From assembly GCA_022508685.1 (NCBI GenBank), contig JAFLUS010000030.1, forward strand, positions 1-11,827: a DNA stretch of 11,827 bases, given 5' to 3'. The translations under genes and the position numbers were made by a program. Shown in pieces: positions 7,401 to 11,827 of this stretch; positions within the stretch are counted from its first letter, which is position 1, and every line of letters starts with the position of its first letter. The notes beneath the pieces are model-generated. The model had not been told where the DNA came from. It made no database searches and saw only the letters and a program-made list of their open reading frames with translations. This DNA comes from Prevotellaceae bacterium (GTDB lineage: Bacteria > Bacteroidota > Bacteroidia > Bacteroidales > Bacteroidaceae).

Positions 7401-8886
7401 CAATGACAGGCTCCTGCCGATTGTTGGTCATCGGCTTGAGCAGCACTTCGATGTCTTCGCGGCTGTAGCCGAAAGCGCGCAGCAGACGTGGAAAATTGTC
7501 AACGTCGTGCCGCACCTTGCGTCCGCTCTTGATGTCGCTCAGCACGACAAGGTTCTTTTGCAACCAGTCGCGGTAGGGATGTTCGTCAGCCAAGGCGGTC
7601 TTGATTTCGTCGTTATACATCACCTTACCATTTTCCAAGTCCACCATAATCATCTTTCCGGGTTTCAGCCGCCCCTTTTCGACGATGGTTTCGGCAGGAA
7701 GGTCGAGTACGCCTGCTTCGGACGCCATCATCATCATACCGCTCTTGGTGACAACGTAGCGGGCGGGGCGCAGTCCGTTGCGGTCGAGTTGTCCGCCGGC
7801 ATAGCGTCCATCATAGAACATCACTGCGGCTGGGCCGTCCCATGGTTCCATAAAGATGCTGTGGTAGGCATAGAAGCCTTTGATACGGCTCGACAGAGGA
7901 TTGCGGTCACCATGGCTTTCGGGGATGAGCATCGCCAAGGCGTGGGGCAGCGACATTCCGCTCTTGACGAAGAACTCGACGGTGTTGTCGAGCGATGCGC
8001 TGTCGCTCATTCCTTCCTGTATGATGGGCGAGATGTCGGCAATGTCGCCGAGGTGGTGGGGCTTGAGCACTGATTCGCGTGTCTGCATCCACAATCGGTT
8101 GCCGCGAATGGTGTTGATTTCTCCGTTGTGTGCAATGATGCGAAAGGGTTGTGCCAATCGCCACGTAGGGAACGTATTGGTGGAGAAACGCGAGTGCACC
8201 AACGCCACGGCACTGGTGAAATAGGGGCTCATCAGGTCGGGAAAGTAGAAGCGCAACTGCCGCGACGTGAGCATACCTTTATATATCAGCGTGCGGGTCG
8301 AAAGGCTCACGATATAGCAGTTCTCCTTGTCCTTGATGTGGGCGGAATGCGCGACGCGACGCTCGATTTTCTTCCCCATCACGTAAAGGCGGTTTTGCAG
8401 GTGCTGCTCGTAGAGTTGGATGTCGAGTTGCAGGTCGTCCTTGCTGCAAATGAATATCTGCCGTATGGCGGGTTCTGTCTCCGCCGCATCGTGCCCCAGT
8501 ACCGAGGAGTTGACAGGCACGTGGCGCACGTGCATCATCGTCAGGTTCTCCTCTGCAATGGTTTCGCGAATGATGCTCAGGAAGGCATCGTAGTCGCCCT
8601 GCTCCTTCGGCATGAAGAACATGCCGACGCCATAGCGACCTTTTTCGGGTACGGGAATACCGTTGAGCAGGATAAACTCGTGCGGTATCTGCACCATAAT
8701 GCCCGCACCGTCGCCCGTCTTGTTGTCAGCACCTTCCGCTCCTCTGTGTGCCATGTGTTCGAGAATGGAGAGGGCGTTCTCGACGACTTCGTGGTACTTT
8801 GCACCACGGATATTGACAATAAGACCGACGCCGCACGCATCGTGTTCATTGGCGGCATCGTAGAGTGAGTGATGAGTAGAAATCAT
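4402..8886 (-). CDS. gltB: Glutamate synthase large (alpha) subunit
   Basis: Large subunit of glutamate synthase (GOGAT): it releases ammonia from glutamine and transfers it to 2-oxoglutarate, giving two glutamates. 1494 residues, the usual length. A 17-residue propeptide precedes Cys18 (HDACGVG), which becomes the N-terminal nucleophile of the class II glutaminase after cleavage. The glutaminase domain (18 to about 430) shows HSRFSTNTFPTW (231-242), HNGEINT (253-259) and DRNGLRP (368-374). A central domain follows, then the FMN barrel (about 860-1220) with GEGGEDPER (909-917) and KVAQGAKPGEGGQLPG (955-970). The 3Fe-4S cysteines are 1126, 1132 and 1137. The C-terminal beta-helix (about 1250-1430) has GSNFAAGMSGG-type repeats. 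Every catalytic feature is intact. It is the last member of the P-II/amtB/barrel/gltB gene string, 26 bases after the barrel gene. The electron-donating subunit gltD, normally adjacent, is absent here; a ferredoxin-linked mode or a distant gltD are both possible. Confidence 0.97.
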   Translation of the reverse strand: MISTHHSLYDAANEHDACGVGLIVNIRGAKYHEVVENALSILEHMAHRGAEGADNKTGDGAGIMVQIPHEFILLNGIPVPEKGRYGVGMFFMPKEQGDYDAFLSIIRETIAEENLTMMHVRHVPVNSSVLGHDAAETEPAIRQIFICSKDDLQLDIQLYEQHLQNRLYVMGKKIERRVAHSAHIKDKENCYIVSLSTRTLIYKGMLTSRQLRFYFPDLMSPYFTSAVALVHSRFSTNTFPTWRLAQPFRIIAHNGEINTIRGNRLWMQTRESVLKPHHLGDIADISPIIQEGMSDSASLDNTVEFFVKSGMSLPHALAMLIPESHGDRNPLSSRIKGFYAYHSIFMEPWDGPAAVMFYDGRYAGGQLDRNGLRPARYVVTKSGMMMMASEAGVLDLPAETIVEKGRLKPGKMIMVDLENGKVMYNDEIKTALADEHPYRDWLQKNLVVLSDIKSGRKVRHDVDNFPRLLRAFGYSREDIEVLLKPMTNNRQEPVIAMGNDTPIAILSERPQRFFNYFRQMFAQVTNPAIDPLREQSVMSLTDYIGSVSDDILEVKPEMCKVVELPSSIISNTDLDNLKNLAYKGFRTITLDMLFPVAEGAAGMERAIDRLCKEVEETVDRNYNYIILSDKAVDETYASIPSLIVMSAVHHHLIRCQKRSQTAIIVESGEVLQVMDVALLVGYGASAVNPYMAFAILDDLVKRKELQLDYRTAKHYYIEAIDKGLMKILSKMGISTTRSYRGSKLFESVGVSSTLLDRYFGGGMSPIGGIDIDDVAHDVLVRHKEGFGNDVADNQPLEDNGIYRYHKSGERHAWYPKTISTLQKAVRNNDYDLYKQFTAIADNDGHPMFLRNLMQVESDRQPIDIDVVESAETIVRRFVGGAMSFGAISKEAHEDIAKALNSLGCRSNTGEGGEDPERFTKTVDGIPLRSATKQVASGRFGVTTEYLVDADEIQIKVAQGAKPGEGGQLPGFKVDEMIARTRHSIPGITLISPPPHHDIYSIEDLSQLIFDLKNVNPRALISVKLVAESGVGTIAAGVAKAKADMILISGADGGTGASPASSVHYAGLPMELGLTEIQQTLIFNNLRGKVRIQCDGQLKTGRDVLVSALLGAEEYGFSTALMIALGCVMDRKCHTNTCPVGIATQCATLRAKYSGRAEYVVNYLLFIAREVREYLAQMGYMSLADIIGRTDLLRQKRFDGRVGKIDLSRLLHRVDTDGYPIKWQGVTQTLPEGLKDESLIAASEHAIRSRMPVQFSIPIANTDRSVGAMLSGHVTRQCGSEGLPDGTLQISFKGSAGQSFGAFLCRGVTLRLEGEANDYLGKGLSGGRIVVVPPRDAVYAPEHNIIAGNTLLYGATAGEVYINGQVGERFCVRNSGAVAVVEGVGDHCCEYMTGGRTVVLGPTGSNFAAGMSGGVAYVWDPDHAFDFFCNMEMVELTLLDDIADRSELHGYIESHYRHTGSRLASQMLRDWAAYARQFVKVMPIEYKKTLGISQQ

Positions 8887-8912
8887 AGCAGCAAATGTAA
8901 AAATTGTTGTCG

Positions 8913-9620
8913 TTAAGGTTGCAGCGTGAAACCAATCAACAGATAGGCTTTCTGACTGCAGGGATTAGTGGCAATTCCGGCAAACAGCGGCAGCGAGAAT
9001 TTGTCGGTGATGGTGATGGACTTCGTGGCTTTCAGCGACACGTTGGTCACTGCAAATCCGTCGGTACCATACAAATCAGTGGCAAACGGCACGGCACCCA
9101 CGGCTGCCGTCCATTCCGCACCACCAAAGCGGAAAGGGGCTGACAGTTCGACATACGAACTATATGCACGCTTGCCCTCCGTGTTTCGTCCGTCGTTTCC
9201 TGCGAAGTTGGTGTACCACTGTATGGCGGCGCAACCGAAGTCGTAGCCGACGTTGGCTTCAAAAATGTGGTTGGTGCCGTGTGCATCGTATTTGAAATAG
9301 CGCTTCTGTGGGTCGAGCCCCACACTGAACCAATAGTCCGTCACACCGACGTTGAGCCCTCCGATGGAATAAGAGAGCGTGAGGTCAAACTCCTTCGTGT
9401 CGTCGGGTTGCGACAGTCCTATGCTGCCCCAACCGCTCAACGACAAACCGCTGCATGCGATGCCGAATGTCGGTTGCAGCGACGCATTCCCGAGTTCTTG
9501 TCCGCGCCAGATGTATTGGTTAACTACGTCTGCCGCAATGCTTGTCTCCACCTTGTCTTGGGCAACGGAAGCGGCATGCACTGCCACTCCCATTGCAAAT
9601 AATAACACTGACTTTTTCAT
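8913..9620 (-). CDS. TorF-like outer-membrane beta-barrel protein
   Basis: A 235-residue putative outer-membrane barrel resembling the TorF/CHP02001 putative porin family. Residues 1-20 form a signal peptide (MKKSVLLFAMG..., cleavage after SVA, before Gln21). The mature start contains NQYIWRGQELGNASLQPTFG (34-53), the hallmark of this family: an aromatic strand, WRG, then a turn into the second strand. Alternating polar and hydrophobic residues with Tyr/Trp girdles continue to the end (LLIGFTLQP). The ATG at 9620 is preferred over an in-frame TTG at 9635, because it begins a canonical signal peptide. The gene sits between amtB and gltB (gaps 37 and 26 bases). The placement suggests that it helps small nitrogen compounds such as ammonium cross the outer membrane, but no member of the family is known to me to have proven ammonium selectivity; this is inference. 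It could also be a structural or sensory barrel. Confidence 0.8.
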   Translation of the reverse strand: MKKSVLLFAMGVAVHAASVAQDKVETSIAADVVNQYIWRGQELGNASLQPTFGIACSGLSLSGWGSIGLSQPDDTKEFDLTLSYSIGGLNVGVTDYWFSVGLDPQKRYFKYDAHGTNHIFEANVGYDFGCAAIQWYTNFAGNDGRNTEGKRAYSSYVELSAPFRFGGAEWTAAVGAVPFATDLYGTDGFAVTNVSLKATKSITITDKFSLPLFAGIATNPCSQKAYLLIGFTLQP

Positions 9621-9657
9621 TACCTTACCAATCAATACTTATTATTTTTTCGTCTGT

Positions 9658-10914
9658 TCAGTTATAGCATCCTTCGCCATGTTCATAAATATCCAGTCCC
9701 TCTTCCTCCATTCGTGCCTCCACACGCAGACCATGCAGACGCTTGATGCCGTAGAAGAGAATGAAACCGCAGACGGCAGCCCAAAGGTCGATGACGAGAA
9801 CACCGAAGCACTCTGCAGCAAAAAATCCCCAGCCATGCCCGTAGAGCGCACCGCTGTCGGTGGCGAGCAGTCCCGTCAGCAGCGTACCGAGGATGCCGCA
9901 TACGCCATGCACCGAACTGGCACCCACGGGGTCGTCGATGTGCAGCACGTGGTCGATAAACTCTATGGCAAAGACAAGCACCACGCCGCAAATCAATCCA
10001 ATGACAATCGCACCGATGGGCGAAACGAGGTCGCAACCTGCCGTGATGCCCACCAGTCCTGCCAACACACCATTGAGCGTCAGCGACAACGACGGCTTAC
10101 CATATTTCCACCATGTCACGAACATCGTTGCCATACCGCCAGCCGCAGCAGCGAGGTTGGTGGTCAGAAACACGTGCGAGATAGCCTCACGGTTCACAGC
10201 ACCCGTAGCAGCCAACTGCGAACCCGGATTGAAACCGAACCATCCCAGCCACAGGATGAACACGCCGAGCGCAGCCATCATCAGGTTGTGTCCGGGAATG
10301 GCACGGCTTCGTCCCGCCTTGTCGTATTTTCCCAGACGCGGACCGAGCGCCATCGCACCGATGAGCGCCAGCACGCCACCCACGCTGTGCACGATGGCAG
10401 AGCCTGCAAAGTCGTGGAACACGGCACCGAACGTCGTCATCATCCACCCATCCTCTGCCTCGTTGCACAACCATCCACCACCCCACGTCCAGTGACCCTC
10501 AATCGGGTAGATAAACAGCGAAATGACGGCACTATACAACATATACATCGAAAACTTCGTCCGTTCAGCCATCGCGCCCGACACAATCGTTGCCGACGTG
10601 GCGCAGAACACCGTTTCGAAAATCAGGAAACCCTCCACCGGCAAGTCGCCACCATAGAAAGAGAGGTCGCCCCAGTTGGGTGCACCCACGAAGCCGCACC
10701 CGTCGCTGCCAAACATGAAGCCGAAGCCCACGAAGAAAAACAGCAGCGAGCCGAACATGAAATCCACAAAATTCTTCATCAGGATGTTCACCGTGTTCTT
10801 CGACCGCGTAAATCCTGCTTCGCACAGCGCGAAGCCCGGTTGCATCCAAAACACCAGCATGGCAGCCAACAGCATCCACACCGTATCCAACGAAATTCCT
10901 ATTTCATTCATCAT
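9658..10914 (-). CDS. amtB: Ammonium channel/transporter AmtB
   Basis: Inner-membrane ammonium channel of the Amt/Rh family, 418 residues, with about 11 hydrophobic segments. The family's pore residues are visible: Asp168 and His176 in FHDFAGSAIVH, the second twin histidine His336 in GASSVHGVCG, and gate phenylalanines Phe103 (ETVFCATSA) and Phe226 (GWFGFN). The cytoplasmic tail has the conserved EEGLDIYEHGE (404-414) used for trimer coupling and P-II docking. No cleaved signal peptide is evident. Two tandem ATGs at 10914 and 10911 are possible starts. The P-II gene lies 42 bases upstream and the outer-membrane barrel gene follows, the classic glnK-amtB pairing. A P-II trimer would plug the channel when ammonium is plentiful. 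Confidence 0.97.
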   Translation of the reverse strand: MMNEIGISLDTVWMLLAAMLVFWMQPGFALCEAGFTRSKNTVNILMKNFVDFMFGSLLFFFVGFGFMFGSDGCGFVGAPNWGDLSFYGGDLPVEGFLIFETVFCATSATIVSGAMAERTKFSMYMLYSAVISLFIYPIEGHWTWGGGWLCNEAEDGWMMTTFGAVFHDFAGSAIVHSVGGVLALIGAMALGPRLGKYDKAGRSRAIPGHNLMMAALGVFILWLGWFGFNPGSQLAATGAVNREAISHVFLTTNLAAAAGGMATMFVTWWKYGKPSLSLTLNGVLAGLVGITAGCDLVSPIGAIVIGLICGVVLVFAIEFIDHVLHIDDPVGASSVHGVCGILGTLLTGLLATDSGALYGHGWGFFAAECFGVLVIDLWAAVCGFILFYGIKRLHGLRVEARMEEEGLDIYEHGEGCYN

Positions 10915-10956
10915 TTTTTCCTTGTTTTTTAAGAATGAGCCTTTCCTACTTGTTTT

Positions 10957-11304
10957 CTATTTCTTGTCTCTGATGACCGCGTCGCCATGCTCGCCGGTAC
11001 GGATGGAGTACGTATCCGTCACCTCGCTCACGAAGATGCGTCCGTCACCAATCTCCCCCGTATGCGCCACCTTCAGAATGACGGCAACCGTCGGTTCCAA
11101 GAACACATCGCGGCAGACGATAGAAATGGCGACACGTTCGATGACGTCCGTACTGTACTGCACACCGCGATAGATGCGCTCCTGTCGGCTCTGCCCGATG
11201 CCATGCACGTCGTGGTATTCAAACCAATCAATGTCGGCGTCCAGCAACGCCGCCTTCACATCCTCAAACCTTGTTTTTCGGATAATCGCTTCAATCTTTT
11301 TCAT
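10957..11304 (-). CDS. glnK: P-II family nitrogen regulator, AmtB-linked
   Basis: A 115-residue P-II signalling protein. It forms trimers that bind ATP/ADP and 2-oxoglutarate and, next to amtB, most likely gates AmtB (GlnK role). The start MKKIEAIIRK is canonical. The B-loop TGEIGDGRIF (82-91) and the C-loop IRTGE (101-105) are present; the usual Lys in GDGK is Arg89. The T-loop is unusual: GIGQSRQERIYRGVQY (35-50) is one residue shorter than in E. coli GlnB/GlnK and lacks the GRQ-KG-HTE pattern, so the Gln that helps bind Mg-ATP-2-oxoglutarate is not at its normal place. The T-loop tyrosine (Tyr50, equivalent to Tyr51, the uridylylation site of enterics) is kept. It is the first gene of the string and has its own promoter. 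Calling it glnK rather than glnB rests on position beside amtB. Confidence 0.93.
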   Translation of the reverse strand: MKKIEAIIRKTRFEDVKAALLDADIDWFEYHDVHGIGQSRQERIYRGVQYSTDVIERVAISIVCRDVFLEPTVAVILKVAHTGEIGDGRIFVSEVTDTYSIRTGEHGDAVIRDKK

Positions 11305-11332
11305 ACTTTTTACCTTATTAACATTACATTTT

Positions 11333-11355
11333 GAAACGTTTCGGGTGCAAAGTTA
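11333..11355 (-). promoter_or_regulatory. Promoter and possible operator of the nitrogen operon
   Basis: On the minus strand 11355-11348 reads TAACTTTG, a full TAnnTTTG -7 box. The nearest TTTG upstream (11374-11371) is only 15 bases away, shorter than the normal spacer, so the promoter may need an activator. The predicted start point (about 11342) falls on the perfect 10-base palindrome GAAACGTTTC (11333-11342), a plausible operator. A looser inverted repeat, GTTA-5-TAAC (11352-11364), overlaps the -7 box. The leader is about 38 bases, A-rich and without a Shine-Dalgarno. Confidence 0.5.
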
Positions 11356-11550
11356 CGACATAACGTCAGACAAAACCACATTACCACATCAAAAAGATTT
11401 TATTATTCAACCATTCGTGACATTTTATTTTTGCAACAACGAAAATGATTTCAATCTGAAAGGAAAAACAAAGAAGATACTTTCAAATTGTTACAAAACA
11501 GATTTTTGTAGATGACATTATGGACGGAATGCACATGCCTTACAGGGCAA

Positions 11551-11573
11551 TTAGTTGCGAAATTCGCAACTAA
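11551..11573. repeat. Palindromic hairpin next to the terminator
   Basis: TTAGTTGCGAA (11551-11561) and TTCGCAACTAA (11563-11573) are perfect inverted copies around a single A; folded as RNA the stem would be 10 base pairs with a 3-base loop. There is no T-run after it on the minus strand. On the plus strand it is followed by AAAAG. It could be a second, backup element or a dispersed palindrome; its GTTGC/GCAAC arms recall the hairpin at 405-442. Confidence 0.6.
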
Positions 11574-11620
11574 AAGAAAATGCGGCAAATCGTCATCAAA
11601 CGATTTGCCGCACTTTCTTT
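11573..11620 (-). terminator. Intrinsic terminator of the gene at the right edge
   Basis: TGCGGCAAATCG (11581-11592) pairs perfectly with 11601-11612 around an 8-base loop. The stem can continue for seven more pairs (11573-11579 with 11614-11620) after one A/C mismatch. On the minus strand the GC-rich core is followed by TTTTCTTTTAG. It starts 40 bases after the stop codon at 11660. On the plus strand the core is followed by a T-rich tract too, so it may work in both directions. Confidence 0.75.
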
Positions 11621-11659
11621 ATTTTATAATGATGTGTCTGTGTGCATGAATAGCAAAAT

Positions 11660-11827
11660 TCAGAATGTCTGATTTACCACGACCTTCTTTCCGTTGACGA
11701 TGTTGATTTTTGTCGCTATCCTATTGTTTCCCGATACTCCTGCGGTGGCTTGCCTGTGATTTTCTTTTTGCAGACTGCCGTTCAATATCAATATGTTCAT
11801 GTCATTTTCAGTTATTAAGCGTAATCT
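11660..11827 (-). CDS. C-terminal fragment, possibly a T9SS-sorted surface protein
   Basis: A minus-strand frame enters from the right edge and stays open for 55 codons to a TGA at 11660-11662. The end, INIVNGKKVVVNQTF, preceded by MNILILNGSLQKE about 17 residues earlier, resembles the two-strand ending of Por/type IX secretion C-terminal sorting domains (a strand with N-G, then GIYIVNGKKVVV-like). The fit is imperfect: the usual GxY before IVNG is KIN here, and there is a short extra tail. A terminator follows at once (11573-11620), which supports a real gene end. The rest of the protein is outside the window, so no function is assigned. Coding status is likely; the sorting-domain reading is tentative. 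Confidence 0.5.
   Translation of the reverse strand, partial: RLRLITENDMNILILNGSLQKENHRQATAGVSGNNRIATKINIVNGKKVVVNQTF

Larger units (their letters stand above)
11305..11659. other. AT-rich intergenic region upstream of the P-II gene
   Basis: No gene is supported in these 355 bases. They hold the operon promoter and palindrome (11333-11355), an AT-rich stretch (11375-11550) with one plus-strand TAttTTTG box (11426-11433), and two abutting hairpins (11551-11573 and 11573-11620) that end the gene coming from the right. Confidence 0.7.

Noticed and set aside
8892..8899. TACATTTG box on the minus strand just before gltB as an internal promoter
   Set aside because: It lies five bases before the ATG, which would give an almost leaderless transcript, and no TTTG lies at the right distance upstream. 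The operon promoter explains gltB better.
9621..9635. Longer start (TTG at 9635) for the outer-membrane barrel gene
   Set aside because: It would add five residues before a standard MKK signal peptide; the ATG at 9620 is the simpler start.
11174..11515. Plus-strand open frame of 113 codons over the operon promoter
   Set aside because: Its first part is antisense to the P-II gene and the rest runs through AT-rich promoter sequence; no domain or plausible start signal is visible.

Overview
The window looks like part of a chromosome of a Bacteroidales bacterium, most likely a Prevotella relative. The evidence is: TAnnTTTG-type -7 promoter boxes; A-rich leaders mostly without Shine-Dalgarno sites; an outer-membrane TorF-like barrel; a Bacteroidota-type GH2 enzyme with a DUF4982-like region; and a C-terminal fragment at the right edge that resembles a Por/T9SS sorting domain. 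Genus and species cannot be fixed from the sequence alone. All convincing genes lie on the minus strand, so the window is best read from right to left.

Right edge to left: (1) 11660-11827 is the 3' end of a gene that runs out of the window, followed by two tandem hairpins (11551-11620), one a good terminator. (2) 11305-11550 is AT-rich and holds the promoter of a nitrogen-assimilation gene string. (3) That string is P-II regulator (10957-11304), ammonium channel AmtB (9658-10914), TorF-like outer-membrane barrel (8913-9620) and the large subunit of glutamate synthase, GltB (4402-8886). Gaps are about 26-42 bases with no convincing internal promoter, so it is probably one operon. It would couple ammonium entry at the outer and inner membranes, P-II control of AmtB, and glutamate synthesis. 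gltD, the usual partner of gltB, is not in the window. (4) A HI0933/BaiN-type FAD protein (3122-4315) follows, with an unusually good Shine-Dalgarno. (5) A secreted GH2 beta-galactosidase-like enzyme (501-3029) has its own Bacteroidota-type promoter and a strong terminator (400-442).

The 500 bases left of the GH2 gene hold no complete gene but much structure. Five copies of a TATGCATA-centred motif occur at exactly 22-base intervals, three in one orientation and two in the other. They are flanked by a 13-base direct repeat. Further left is a well-formed minus-strand promoter aimed at a gene that probably begins at 33 and leaves the window. This array is the least explained signal here; it could be an operator cluster for the off-window gene or a small repeat element.

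No tRNA, rRNA, CRISPR array, transposase or complete mobile element was seen. The metabolic genes are ordinary. The points worth a second look are the 22-base array, the P-II protein with a shortened T-loop, the outer-membrane barrel inside the amtB operon, and the palindrome at the operon's predicted transcription start.
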